Assembly (NCBI GenBank): GCA_963585895.1
Contig: OY757917.1
Location: 109,411,256-109,475,255 of the forward strand
Origin: Sepioteuthis lessoniana
Lineage: Eukaryota > Mollusca > Cephalopoda > Myopsida > Loliginidae
DNA length: 64,000 nt
Reading direction: 5' to 3'
Positions 24,194-36,890 of this stretch are shown here, piece after piece; position 1 is the first letter of the stretch; the number at the start of each line of letters is the position of its first letter. Made by a program: the position numbers and the translations under genes. The notes beneath the pieces are model-generated. The model worked only from the letters and a program-made list of their open reading frames with translations. It was not told the DNA's origin and did no database searches.

Positions 24194-24262
<69 letters not shown>
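23523..24262. repeat. Long AT microsatellite with a higher-order unit
   Basis: AT runs occur at 23523-23559, 23574-23606 and 23768-23810. From about 23930 to 24262 a unit built on TTTCACATATACACATATTC recurs six or seven times, each separated by AT tracts of different length. This is a minisatellite made from diverged microsatellite. Confidence 0.85.
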
Positions 24263-24269
<7 letters not shown>

Positions 24270-24661
24270 TTAAAATGAATAGGCCTACGAAGAGATTTAT
24301 ATTTTCTAGGATATTTTGCAGTTCTAACAGACGAGTATGTTTCCAGCTTGTTGCTTTTTACAAAGTATATATGGCAAGTCTTTTCAAATGAGGAACTCAA
24401 TGAGACTTGAATTCACTCGTGTTTACTGTTTGAATGGTTTTAAGTTAGTTATGGGTTTCTATGGAATTCACTCCTATCTTTTTCTTAGAGTGTGTGTACC
24501 TTATTCTGCTTTCCCACTCATTTGGTTTCGGTATTTGATTTTTTTTTCGTTGTGTATGTATGTATCCGTGTATGTTAGAGATGTTTCGGATTTTTTTTTG
24601 TGTGTATGTCAATGTGTGGGTTTATGCGGTTTGAAATATAATAAGAATTATTTTTTTTACT

Positions 24662-24663
<2 letters not shown>

Positions 24664-24734
<71 letters not shown>
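24664..24734. repeat. (TA)n(TG)n microsatellite
   Basis: AT dinucleotides pass into about 40 bases of TG dinucleotides. It lies next to the 3' end of the Penelope-like element. Confidence 0.9.
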
Positions 24735-24737
<3 letters not shown>

Positions 24738-24744
24738 ACGCGCA

Positions 24745-27240
24745 TGTATGATTCATGGTTTATTCAACTTTGGTTTTAATGTATCAATAAATTTCTTTTT
24801 CCTTTATTTAAAGTAGCATGTATTTTCATTAGATTGGTATATGGGTATTATTTTAAAGTCACTTTGACTACGTTCGTACAGGTGTTTAGATACATTTAAT
24901 TTTGCGTTTTCTGTTATGTTAATATTGCCCTTGTGAAATCATATCCTTGTATTAAGGGCCTCTGTGTATTTCTTTGTAATTGCTACATTCAGTTATGTAG
25001 ACTACGTTTTTCTGAGTTGCTGTTTAAGTGTTAATTTATATCTATTTTGTTTCTGGGTTTTAAAAGGAATAGGATTTTCCTTCAATAACTATATCACATA
25101 TTTTGCATCGTTTATTATTGCATTTTGGTAACCCCTTGTGTTATATTTTCTCTGAATCTAGAAGAGGTGAGTATTCTTTTAAGATTTTTGGAGTGTCTCT
25201 TGCTTTCAATTATTTTTGTTGTGTCGAGTATTTCTTTGGTTTTGTAATTTTTTAAAAGTTCTTCTCGATTTTTAATTAATTCTCTAAATAGTTCTGCGTT
25301 GGTTTTGTTGAAGGTAGCGACCTATGTTTGGATTTACTGGTTGTTAGGCTTTTTCGGGTTCCTTAATTCTGTTTGTGGTATTTTTCTGCTAATTATAACC
25401 TTTCATTTATTAAGTGTTGTTGGGTATCCTCTTTGGTGTACATTTGTGTGTAGTTCTTTACGGCAAGTTTTTTTTTTGGGGGGGGGGGCTTTTATCCGTG
25501 ATTATTATGTGTATTCTACGTGCTAGAGTGTAAAGGATGGATGTTATTGTCACGTGATATCCCACTGAGACGATGGAAGTGGGATGACTGCTGTTTGAAT
25601 TAACAGTAACCTGACTTGGGTGGCATCTAGTAGCCCTAACAAAATCGCCTGACCAGGGTGGGGGAAGAAGGTAGAAGCCAAATGATTGGCTGGGGCCCTA
25701 AAACGGAAGTGCCACCCTTCTCCCCGTCGGCGAAAAAAAACGAGAAGAAATGTTAGTTATTGGAAGGGGCTCGTGGCAGACAGACCCATAGCCAAGTACT
25801 CCGGGTGAAGAAGACAAAAAAATATCTGCGGACACGAGGGACCCAAGTTCTTCAAGCCAGTATTAAAAATAGCATAAAGTCTATTAGCCCTGAAAAAAGA
25901 AAGATTCTCCAGTGGAACCCCGTCGAAAAATAAGATAAGTAACTTTGGGGCCATTTCTCCTTTATACCCAAACTTTATATACCACCCCCTCTCTCTCTCT
26001 CTCTCTCTCTCTCAATTTAAAGGAAAACGAAAGAACAGAAAAGAAAGACATTCATGTCCATGGACTGTTCAATTCATTATACATATTTGACACTTTGAAA
26101 GTGTATCTCTTTGTATAGTAAAGGATTCCTGTATTTTTATGTTACCACGTGGTCTAAGTTGTTCTTGGCAGTTCTGCTACGAATTTGTTGTGTCACATTT
26201 CCTTTTCAGCTTCTATTCGCCTTATGTTATCTTGCTTTAAATTGTCCTATAAATTCCTCTAAAATATCATACGGGAAACCGGAGTTGCCGACTACTACAA
26301 TATAATATTATTACGACTAAAACCTATAGGCTCATATCTTCCATTGTCTAGGGGAAGGAAGGAAAGCGGCCTGGTGGGTGTGTGGATAGTGTGAAATTTG
26401 GAACCCCTTGCCAGCGGCGGTCAGTCTAGCCCTAAATTAATCCCTCACGTAATATGCCAGTTCTTATATGCCCGAGAAAAAAAACTCTGAACGAGGACTT
26501 ATTCTAGAAGGAATCAAGTGCCAACTTGCCCCGTCTTCACACGTGCAAAAATGAAGTCCCGTTTTGGGATTTTAGTCAATTTGCCGTCACAGTTATACAG
26601 TTTTCGGGGTGGTAGCTTTTGAAGTGGAGGTATTGTTGGGGGGTGTTGGTTTGTGGGATATATCCATGATGATTTGGCCATTTACGTTTTTTATAAGGAT
26701 GTCTAAAAATGGTAGTTCTTTTTAGTTGTGTTCCATAGTAAATTTTATTTTGGGAAGTAGGTTTTGTAGTAGGTTGTGCAATTCGTTGATGTCTCCACAT
26801 GGGCATTTCCAGAATATGAAGAAATCATCCAAATATCTTTTCCATGCTTTTGTAAATTCTTCTTTTATGTCGTTGCCGTATTTTTTAACCTATCATTTCG
26901 TATAAGTTTTCTTCTAAATATGTTATGGTTAGGGTAGAATAAGTTGGCGCCATTTTAATTCCAATTGCTGTTCCTCGGGTATGGATATAGTTAATGCCAT
27001 TGAATTGGAAGGGGTTATAATAAAGGATTATTCATATACCCTCTCTGATAATTTTCTGTTAAATCTTGGGTGTAATATGTCTGGGTAATTATCTACCAAA
27101 ACGCGAAGGCTTATTTTCCTAATTCATAGTGGGGGTATTGCTGCATAGGTTCATAACGTCAAATGTGACAATGAGTGTGTTAGGATTAATTTTTCTGATA
27201 TAGAGTTTAATAAATCTATGTTGTCCCTAATATAGTTTTT
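24745..27240 (-). pseudogene. Penelope-like retroelement (RT plus GIY-YIG), split by an insertion
   Basis: Read on the minus strand from 27240. The RT gives LTLDVMNLCSNTP (family: DV.SLYTNIP), then TRGTAIGIKMAPTY at about 26980. The catalytic box YLDDFFIFW is at 26821-26835 and beyond, with both Asp intact. FLDILIKN and QQYLHFKSYHPENC, a Penelope hallmark, follow near 26610. After about 1 kb of unrelated DNA the same element resumes below 25540. It shows the Cys linker CNNKRCKIC (about 25095) and a decayed GIY-YIG nuclease start, NVVYITECSNYKEIHRGP (about 25000). Stops and frameshifts are present throughout. Retrotransposition would need both halves, so the copy is dead. Confidence 0.85.
25541..26574. 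other. Unidentified insertion inside the Penelope-like element
   Basis: About 1 kb separates the RT half from the GIY-YIG half. It is GC-richer at 25550-25960 and contains a (CT)n tract at 25987-26014. No protein, terminal repeat or RNA promoter was recognised. It could be a separate mobile element or part of the same element in rearranged order. Confidence 0.5.
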
Positions 27241-27347
27241 TTTTTGTTTAAGAAAACAACCATAAAAATATTCACACCCATATACAAATATATATACACA
27301 TATACAAAAATATAATATATATTTATACGTATATACACTGATATGTA

Positions 27348-27394
<47 letters not shown>

Positions 27395-28740
27395 TTCATG
27401 TGATTACGTTTTCCTGTCAGAGATATGATATTCATTTACATTTAAGTAAATGAATTTATCTTTCCTACCGTTTTCCATTGCAATTATCATTCAATTTCCT
27501 ATTGTATAAAATGTCCTATTATCGATTAATTTAACCAATGACATCCAGGTAACTTGTATGTAATGTCTAAAAATCCTATCAAAATAAACAGGCTTTACTG
27601 CACCAAAAAACTTTAATTATCCGTCCATTCATTCCAATTTTTTGGCTTGGCTCGTTGATCGAATGACTATTAAATCGAAATATTTTAATCTTTCCCAATC
27701 ATCCCATCATATGCTTTATATATATTTATATATACACATACACACACACTGCTGACCTTTACTCTTGGCACATAATCTTATCCCAAGTTTTTTGTGTTAT
27801 GCTTGGCTGGATGTTTAGAGAATATGTTTGTGCGTTGGAAATGTGGGATATATGACTGGCGTACGGACAACCTTGTTGGGCTGCGGAACTCATAGTAAGA
27901 TGAGTCTTGGACGAAAGACAGCACATTGATTAAGACAGAAGGTGGTAAGGTGGAATGCGATCTTTTTTCTATTCTTTTTTAGGTTTGATATTTATTGTTT
28001 GATTTGTTTCTCTATTTTATTTTCACATCAACCTAATTTCTCTGGCTTGGTTAAATGATACAATAATGTAACTCAATGTCTTTTAGCTTAGCTATTTTTT
28101 ATTGCATTCACGTAAGCATTATTGAGTTTCTTTTCGTTGGCAAAAACCCTAACTAATACCTGAAAAAATGGCAAGTACGAGAAAAGGAGAGAGAATATAA
28201 TGCAATATTGCACAAAACTAAAATGAATGAGAAACCCGGGGCACTGTCTTCAGTTTAATAACAATTTGTTTTGTAGAGGCTTCAATCTTTTTATTCTTTT
28301 TGTATCTTATATTTATTTTTCAAGAGTAGCCACTGGCTTTTATTTAGATTTAGGCTTATTTTTTAAAAAAGTGAATTGCACAATTTGTCGGCGACACAAT
28401 TTTTTTTAATTACTTATTTTTGATTAACTTTGACATTCTGGTGCATTTAAAAATTTGAAAATTCAGAGTAAAGATTTATTTTCTCTTATTTTCTTTTTCA
28501 AATGTATAAATTGTAGCTTGTTGGGACACTTTATATTCAGACAGGCACTTATAGAATTTTAATATATCCTTAAATATTTTTAAATAATTTGTGAATAGTT
28601 GGCAGTCAGTGTAAGATAATGTTGGCAAAAGTTTTAATTTTTAAAGATTTAAATTAATTTTAGATAAATCCACCTTACGTCGTTATGAAAGCCTTCCGAT
28701 TATTATATTGTTTTCGGATAACTGTCAAGACACAGAGTAC
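27241..28740. other. AT-rich non-coding stretch
   Basis: A (TG)n(TA)n tract lies at 27350-27387. No gene or known repeat is seen in the rest. Confidence 0.45.
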
Positions 28741-28944
28741 TCAGAATAATACTTTTGCTAACGAGAACCCGGTCTAATTTCACTATTTCGGCTAATAAGC
28801 ATCGAAATTAATTCCAGCACTTTGACTAATGAAGACCCTGACAATTTCAAGTATTTTGGTCAATGATTACTCATTCTAATTCTCTGACGTTGGCCAATAA
28901 GTACATAGACTAATTCCAACACTACGGCTCGTGAGTAGCCAGAA
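28741..28944 (+). repeat. Minisatellite, six units of exactly 34 bp
   Basis: Units start at 28741, 28775, 28809, 28843, 28877 and 28911. Each is 34 bases with no indel. The consensus is close to TAATTCCAGCACTTTGGCTA followed by ATAAGTACCCAGAC. Units differ from each other at many positions, so the array is old. 34 is not a multiple of three and no frame stays open, so it is not coding. Confidence 0.85.
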
Positions 28945-29449
28945 AGAAATGTGGTGAATACAATAACGATGAAAATTAAATGTTAGTTTTGAAAAGAAAA
29001 CTGAGGTGGATGTTTTCCTTAATTTATGCTGAACTTAATGTATTCGTTTATATATTAAACTTTGCATACAGCCAAAGTTCGATATTTGGAAATGGAAGTT
29101 GTATTGTGCTCATCATACTAATAAGAAAGTTTCGTCTAACAGACTGATTACCATAAAACCTTGCCTTTTCCCTTGTCTCAACAACTGATCATGAACAGAT
29201 ATCAAAGTGAAGCAGAGTTACGTCTTGATACGTATTATTGTTCTTTGTGTGAATGTGTGCGTGTGAACATACGCCAGAATATGCCCAAAAGCAAGTATGG
29301 GTGAACGTCTATCTTTTTGAATCTGCAAGAAGGTAAGTGACAAGAAGTTTGAGAGAATGATGTTAATTGTACTGTCATGTGTCCAAAGTTAAGGATTTAT
29401 AATATGTGAGGCCTGAAACTCTTACCGTTCACTACGTAAAAGAGAGACA
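28945..29449. other. Non-coding stretch
   Basis: Nothing recognised. Confidence 0.35.
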
Positions 29450-29670
29450 GAGGGGTGTTCGCGTTCTTATTCCTAAAACGTCAACACCTTCGACCAGTGA
29501 CCTGGCGACTCGGCATATATAAAAACTGTGGAGTCCCAACCGAGGTTAACTGGAGACGGACATCGCTGATAAAGATTTTCACTTATGCCCTGAGGACGTC
29601 AGCAACTGACAACCAACCGCCAACTGTCCGATCATATTACCCAACCGACAGAGGTAGCGAAAGATAGAGC
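29450..29670 (+). other. GC-richer island with a TATA-like motif
   Basis: This 220-bp stretch is visibly richer in G and C than its flanks and contains CATATATAAAAACTG at about 29513. A 70-codon frame spans it but matches nothing I know. It might be a promoter, a repeat fragment or an isolated exon. Confidence 0.3.
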
Positions 29671-29689
29671 ATAAATATTACTCAAAATA

Positions 29690-30987
29690 AAAAAAAAAGA
29701 AAAAACATTTTTGAAAGACAATAGTTTTCTAGATTTCAAAAAAAGAAATATTTTCGTAATACTGAACAATTTTTATCTAAGTTATTTTATATGTTTCCCC
29801 ATTTTTACATTACTCAAACGATTGATTATTCTAACATTTGATATTTGAAATTCCAATGCTATGATATCCCATATAATTTGGCATTAAGTTTGATTTTGTC
29901 TGGTACAAGGTAAAATATCTGTGTGCATTCATTCAGGCTTGGATATATTTGCATAAGATAATACTATTATTCTGATGTGGCCCTTCTCATCACAATATGT
30001 TCATCACACTTACATAAAGAGCCATGAAATGGGTCACAACTGAGCTCACTTCCTGATTCCAACATTGCTGGGTATAAATCAATAAATGGGATCAATATTT
30101 ATTTTGATTCAATTAAATCGAAGAAATTATATATTAAACCAAACATGATTACTAGAACCGACTTCAGAGTTCACCTAAAATTAGAAGCCAATAATTAAAT
30201 ATAACCTTTGTTCAGTGTTGGTTGGGCATAGAATACGTTTAAGATGGGTAAAACCGCCTATAAAATAGGTCTCCAGAGCATGACATACCAGGTCCATTCT
30301 GACCCGTAGCAATAGTAACAGTTAGGGTACTATATATGGATCAAATAGGTTTGTTTGAGCATTATTAATATTACGTTGGAATACTTTAAACCATATAAGG
30401 TATGCTATGGAATTGGGGAAAAAATGAATACATTTGATTATCTTCATCTATAGTTAAACCGACTGTCTTTAACAAAGTAACCACTCTTGAAGTAGAAACG
30501 CACTGAATTCAAACCAGACTAGTCAACAAAATAATTATTTGATTCGATCATCTTATATATTAACTAAAACGAAATCTTAAAATGAAGTCCATTGATTTGT
30601 TTCTGCTTGAGAACATGAAAGAAAAAAAATCGAAGTTACTTAATAAAGATCAACACATTCAACATATACTTGGAGAGGGCCAAAGAGTATACTGACCGAG
30701 ACATTTAAAATAACAAAGGTAAGAATATCAGTTCATATTGTAGACAGATTAATGAAAAATAATTAAGATAAAAAGGAAATATGCCTAAAAAGTGATGCAA
30801 AAGACGAGGGAATAAGATTCTAAAAATCCCTGACGAAATACATCTGTCGTCAATATATTGTTAAAATTACTGAGACACACAAGTAAAGATTGAGAATGAA
30901 CGCTCAAATTCGATTAGACGTTCCGAGTAATATATTTATGCGATTCATATAGAGTAATGAAATCAGTAATAGCCAAGATTGTTGATG

Positions 30988-31039
<52 letters not shown>

Positions 31040-31866
31040 TATGTCATAAATTCAGAACAGGTGTAAATCCAGCAATTGTTTTTTATTCTCTAGTGAGTTA
31101 AATGCTTTTATTTTATCACTTGGGTTTCGTATTATTGCCCACTGTAAACGAAATTTGCAGAACCGTTCAAGAACCAACCATATAAGCAATTTATACTAAT
31201 GCCCCAGGGGAAAACATGAACACGAGTTTCCCTTTACTATTCAAGCAGGCTCTCTCAAAGTATATAACTGTGTAAATTCAATTAAATGTCTTTAGCTAAA
31301 TTGATCATTGACAATGTTTCAATAAAAAAAAAACGTAAATGAATAAAATATGCAATTAAACCTGATAGTTTATAAAAAAAATAACACAAAAATAAATAAA
31401 TAACAACGAACATAGCATGACGTAAAAGCGAGGATAATGGATAAGCTTTATAAGTTTGATTTCTGCTTCTGCAAAATGATGGCTCTTCGAAGCTAAGGTT
31501 TTAAAGTAGCTTCCATGTGCTAGAAAAAGGGAAATCTCCATTATCATTATCAAAGATATAAGTCGTTCTTCGCTGTCGAGGAATAAGTTGCCATCAGAAT
31601 ACTTGAAAAGACTGAAGAAAATAATCACTGAAATTATTAGTAATACGAGAATAACTAATAATTCACAAAGTGAGATTTTTATATCAACTCTCACTGGAGT
31701 CTACGTGGCAGCAAGACTTGTATAATCTCCAGGAATCCACTTACCAATTTTAGCAGTGCTGTGGTCTTGGTTCTTCATCTAGTCTTGGTCCTCCTTTTCA
31801 AAGGTAGATTCTGGTTTGTGTCTATATCATTATTATAATTATTTGTGAGTTTTCCATACTAGTTTT
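29690..31866. other. AT-rich non-coding stretch
   Basis: A long (AT)n tract lies at 30991-31040. A minus-strand frame of 112 codons at 31694-31356 has two hydrophobic stretches but no recognised family and no good splice context. The part at 30230-30460 shares a few phrases with 39.42-39.60 kb (TAGTAACAGTTAG) and may be an old repeat. Confidence 0.4.
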
Positions 31867-32188
31867 AACTGGTGGTTTTTATATTTACCAACCCCTCCGC
31901 TCGGGCAGGATATGACTCAAGGTCAATTTTTAAGCGGAGTTTAACAAATTTAAATTCAGAGTTTCCCTTCTCCTAGACTTGTGGTCTCACCAAGGCTGAA
32001 GAACCCAGTCTGCCCTACTATTTACCCATAGCTGGAGGGAAAATAATTGGATGCATACCTTTCCCAAGGGTATTAGTGCTGTGAAATGCAATCAGTATAT
32101 TCCAGGATTTGAACTCGTATCGCCGTGTCCATTACCTATGACAGTAACCATTACACCACGGGAACCCCCACTTGAACTGGTGGTTTTT
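31867..32188 (-). repeat. tRNA-derived SINE family A with target-site duplication
   Basis: The element occupies 31881-32174 on the minus strand. It is flanked on both sides by the identical 14-mer AACTGGTGGTTTTT (31867-31880 and 32175-32188), a target-site duplication. On the minus strand the head begins with the A-box-like TGGTGTAATGG, then the B-box-like AGTTCAAATCC. The tail ends in GAGGGGTTGGTAAATAT without poly(A). It is full length compared with the 61.63-kb copy. Confidence 0.9.
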
Positions 32189-35100
32189 CACCAAAGTTTG
32201 AGTGACAGGAAGACTCCTTATGCTTTCAGGAGTCTTCTATAGAAAATAGCATATCTTAAAATTGCCGTTATTTGAATAGTTTCTATTCCTACATAAAATT
32301 TTCATTTTCCCCACTCTCTTTTCCAAGACTGTGAAGACCGTTCGCAGGGTACCAACAACAATTGGTATCAGCATCACTTTCATGTTCCACATCCTTTTTT
32401 TGTTTTTTTGGCAACCTACATATATTTTTCTCTTTCGTTTTTTTTTTTTTTTTAATTATTACATTGTCGTCCACAGGAACAGCAAAATTCATATGATGAC
32501 AAGTTTTGTTTTCTTAATCAAATTTAGCTCTGGTCTTTCGTTCGATATTACTTTAAATCCATTTTCATCTGTTTTTAATGATTGTATGTTCTTGAAAATT
32601 TTCTGTGTCTCACTTTATCAGACAGGCCCGTACGCGAGTTTTCAATCTCTTTCATAATTCCTGTTGGGACATCTTTTCTACCTTATGTCTATTATTGTAT
32701 TCTTTCTACGTCAGTTTGCTGCATTCGTTTAAATAATAAACTGTTGCTTAGTCATCATTACATAAGCTTCACTTCCTATTCTTCTGCACAAAATCAATTC
32801 TTCTCCTGATTATCAACATTACTACGAGTTAATTATGGAATAAGTTTTTTGGTATTACCACAGTGCTGCTCAAACACAGTTAACTAGCAGGACATAGTTA
32901 CTGAATTTTATAAGGATGATGAGGTTTTAGGTAACAATCTTTTCTCTTCTTACAACTCATCAATCTCCTCGGATACTTCGTTGTGCGATTCTATTATTAT
33001 TTTAAAACCTACAAAATAATCTTTCTTTTGATTTTAGAAAACAAAATCGAACAAATAAACAGTAGTATTTTAGTAAAGTGAAAAACTATGATTATTAAAT
33101 TTTCAGTTAATGAAATACGTGACCTTGAATTGATGTAGCGATGGATTATTGCTTTCACGAAGTATTGCAAATGTTCATCAATCAAACATATTCTTCAATT
33201 TTTTAAGTTTTATTTTTGCCATGACTTTTCACTGGGGAAATATTGGTTTGGGCCTGCGAGAGGGTGAGTATGTAAAATACTGTGTTGCCTGAAACTTAAA
33301 GCAAGCCAGGAATGCAAAGCAATTAATTTTAATCAGTGACAGCATTTTACTCCTTCCGGCCTTCACCGGAAGCAAAAAAAGACATTTCAAATCGGACGTG
33401 ATCTCAGGCCGCACGAAATCACTTCATTACTCACATATAGCCCGAAGGCTGTATTTTGGACAATACTGGTATATGATTCGTCTTTCTATGACCTTATTTT
33501 TTTTCTTCAGACGTTTTAAGATAAAATATTTCTATTATTACGTTCATGATATCCAATTTATATTCGTCTATACAGCGGAAAATATTTCACACACAGTTTA
33601 GTATAATCTAACATAAACACAATTTTTCTCGTACCCATTTCTTTCATACTTAAGGCATCTCATATATAGTGTATTGTTTTTCAAGCTAGTCTAACGGATC
33701 ATTGTAAGTGAGTTTGAGTCTCACTGGGTATCTCATGATTCTATTCCGGTGCTAAACTAAGCTAAGCCCCATGATTCTATACTTGTGTTAAATTAGGCTA
33801 AGTTTTGCGTAGTGCAATGGGTAGTGAGCTGAATTAATAAAGTATTGAAAGTACGGTTGACTTTAAATAGGATCATCATAGTTCAGGTTATGTGCTAAAT
33901 TAGATTAAATCAAGTAAAAAAAGACTTATGGTCAAGTCATGTTGAAAACAGCACTTCCCGCTATATCACCGATGTTTAGCACTTTTGACCCAGTTGAATA
34001 CTCAGGTGACAACGGTTGTCGTTAATAACACCTCGGCGTTTCTTTAAGAAATGCATATATTTGGAGACCTAACGCGAAAAAAGAATCTTTACGAAATTCT
34101 ACCTATCACAATTTGCGAATATATCTGGTATTTTAAGACATTTCTACAAAATCTAATCGTAATGTCAACTTTCTGTTTGTAATACTCTGTATCATTAAAG
34201 CTGTGTCAGGTGAAACTAAATTAAGAATAAATATGTGTGTCTATCTTAGACAATTCAGAAAAGCTCGGCTCTCGTCAGATTAGCAAGGTTAAGTAGCAAT
34301 TCTCTTATATGTATTTACAACAGCAACCTGAAGAAATAAAGGAGAAACTATTCTTCCCTACGATTTATTCCTAATTAGAGAAAGAACAGATGGTTGAATG
34401 CCTTTCCTAAGGGCATTTTATGTGAATTGAAACACAAACAGCCTTGTTTAGGATAATCGTCCTGGTAATCTGTTCCATTTCGTTCGGCGAAGATTATTAC
34501 TGTAAGAGTATTGTGTACATATTCCTATCTAAGATCAATTATACTCAAAGTGATCTCTTTGATCCAGATATAGGAACCAAACAGTTAATACCCTTTTGGG
34601 TAAGGATCAAATACAAAACATGCAACATTATCTTGCATTTTGATTATGTAATGACTGTTTGCCGTAACATGACTAAATAACTCAATTTGTTCTACTTTAT
34701 GACAGCTAGTGTGCTTTATGTGTCACATTAATCAACTCTAAGTGAAACTGAAGTAATTTTGTATACTGACAATCATTCAGTCTACAGCTACTAAAATACT
34801 AAGTGACTAAGTTTAGTTAAGCAAGATTTGGTAAAAAGAAAAGTAAAGTAGCACAAAGAGATCAGACTGTAAAAATCGAACTCACATTTAATAGTTTGTA
34901 ATACTAGAACATACAAAATAGGAGATGCTCTTGAGACAATTATGAGTATTTGTATTACATCAGAGATTGGTCTGCTCAGCACGGATGACAGTGAACGAGA
35001 ATGTTCTTCTTCATTGAAGCACGTGTTGATATTAAAGAAAAAAAAAACATAACCAAGAAATCGAAATTGATGGATGCTTAATCATTTCTTTTTTGTTCAA

Positions 35101-36585
35101 TATTTCCAATTTAATTAACTAACTAATTAGTCACTGTTGCTCTTCATATTGAGAGGTTCGAACGACAAGTTCAACGGTATCAATTTCCCCCGTCTTTATT
35201 TCTTCTATAAAAAAAAATCATCTTGATACTTTCTCCTTCCCATAAGAGTACTCAAAGATAGTCCACCTTCTTCTATTTCTTCTCTCTCATCATATCTTTC
35301 TTCAATGATTTATTACGAAACGTTGCCGGCTCTCAAGCCTCTTTCCTCCTTCTTTTCATTTTATTCTGGCGATTCTTCCGATTCGGTAATTGGCTGCTTT
35401 ATTTCCATTTTCATCTGTTTTTAATTCTCGTATGTTAATTTGACGTAATCACATCCAGACACTTAGACCTATGTTTTTCTCTTTTTATTCTGTTCTTATT
35501 CTTTCTATTATTTCTTCATTTTATTTTCTATTTATCTTATTTCATCCGACTTTTTGATGTTAGAATTTAAATTTTCGACAAACAGGAAGCAATATTATCA
35601 ATTCTTCGTCGATCGATTTCAGAAACAAGTGATTTTTATTTCGTTGTATTTTCATAGAAGCGATTTCCTTCTCCTTGGTGTATCGACGATATCATCTTTA
35701 ATTAATCAGGGATTAAAGTATATAAAAACTAAAATATAATCGACATCCAAAAAACTCATCTTGTCTCCATCTTTGTGTAACTTCTCACCCTTTTTTTCTG
35801 GCTAGCGCGTGTTAGGAATGCCCTAGATAGCTACAAGAATACAAAGCCTATCCTCACTTGTCGGTACTACAGCTGTGTCCAAAATATTAAAGAAACAATT
35901 ATACGAAAAATAGAAATATACATGTATAATGAACTCAATTGCCTAACCTCTCGACATAAGATAGACCTACACTGGTTGACATATCGCCAAGGCCAATCAA
36001 TCGGCATAAATACGGAAATATTCCATACTTCTTGTGACATTCTGAACACTCTTTAGAGCGAAAATATATGTATATGATGTCAAAACAAAGACTAAGGTCA
36101 TTATAAAACAATGTAAAAAGAAAGGATCAAGGTTTGATAAATAAATATATCTTGTTGGGCCTCATAATCTTTGACCGTATGCCAAACTATTCAAAATCAT
36201 GTAAATAGCTTCAATAGAAACAGTATGTTGTTTATAGTTTTACAACCCACTGTGAATTATCTTATTCATAAAAATTGTATTTCTTTCTTCGATCTTAACA
36301 TCTTTGCATTTTATAGTTACCATAGTAACAATTCGATGTTTTCTTTTGATGTGTTCAACGATGGTTTCAACGCGATAGAAAAGATGCGCTGAGTCTTTTT
36401 TTCCACAGGTTACAAAACACTCTCATATGTAACTCAAAATAGATTAGCGTTTCATATTCAAAAGACTGTTTTTCCCTTAAATGTTCGGGGGGGGGGAACT
36501 ATTGAAAAATGGTTTTCGAGGGTGGAAAATTACAATATTTGGATTCCTAATTTCATAAAAGGTGGGTAAATATTACTTTTAAGTA
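32189..36585. other. Long AT-rich non-coding stretch
   Basis: About 4.4 kb with no supported gene. Around 34385-34445 a short phrase (GAATGCCTTTCCTAAGGGCA) resembles reversed SINE A. A plus-strand frame of about 80 codons ending near 36055 (RNALDSYKNTKPILTCRYYS onwards) is open, but I cannot identify it. Minus-strand frames in the region show no domain. Confidence 0.4.
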
Positions 36586-36589
36586 AGGA

Positions 36590-36890
36590 AAGGTGCCCTT
36601 AGTGTAACAGTTATTTTCGTAGGAAATGGAATTGGCATAAAATTCTAATCCAAGACGAGACTGCATGCATTTCACTTTAGGATAATGCGCTTGAAAACAT
36701 CATGAAATAATTTTCTCCAAACCTATGGGTAAATAAAAGAGTACACTGTGTGTTTTTGCTTTTTTTAGAATTAGTAAGGCAACCAGCCAAAAGAATGAAA
36801 AACTCTATTCAACCGAAATTTTGGTCGCTTAAAAGTGACCTTGTATTACATCCTACTCGTTCCTGGAAGGTTGGATAAGTATATAGCAAT
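36590..36890 (+). repeat. Old, diverged SINE family A copy
   Basis: Head phrases (AGTGTAACAGTTATTTTCGT, TAGGAAATGGA) and tail phrases (TATGGGTAAATAA, AGTGACCTTGTATTACATCC) occur in the same order and spacing as in the 61.63-kb SINE, with heavy substitution and a small insertion. Confidence 0.6.

Noticed and set aside
23691-24278. Long Tyr-Ile-rich open frames on the plus strand (also at 16.4, 22.1 and 58.2 kb)
   Set aside because: They are translations of AT/CA microsatellites, which have no stop codons in some frames.
28741-28944. Regular 34-bp repeats as a CRISPR array
   Set aside because: There are no unique spacers, units are contiguous, and the context is a metazoan genome.
31700-31850. 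Possible minus-strand exon with a GTAAGTGG donor near 31740
   Set aside because: The frame ending at the donor contains a stop and the peptide matches no expected domain.
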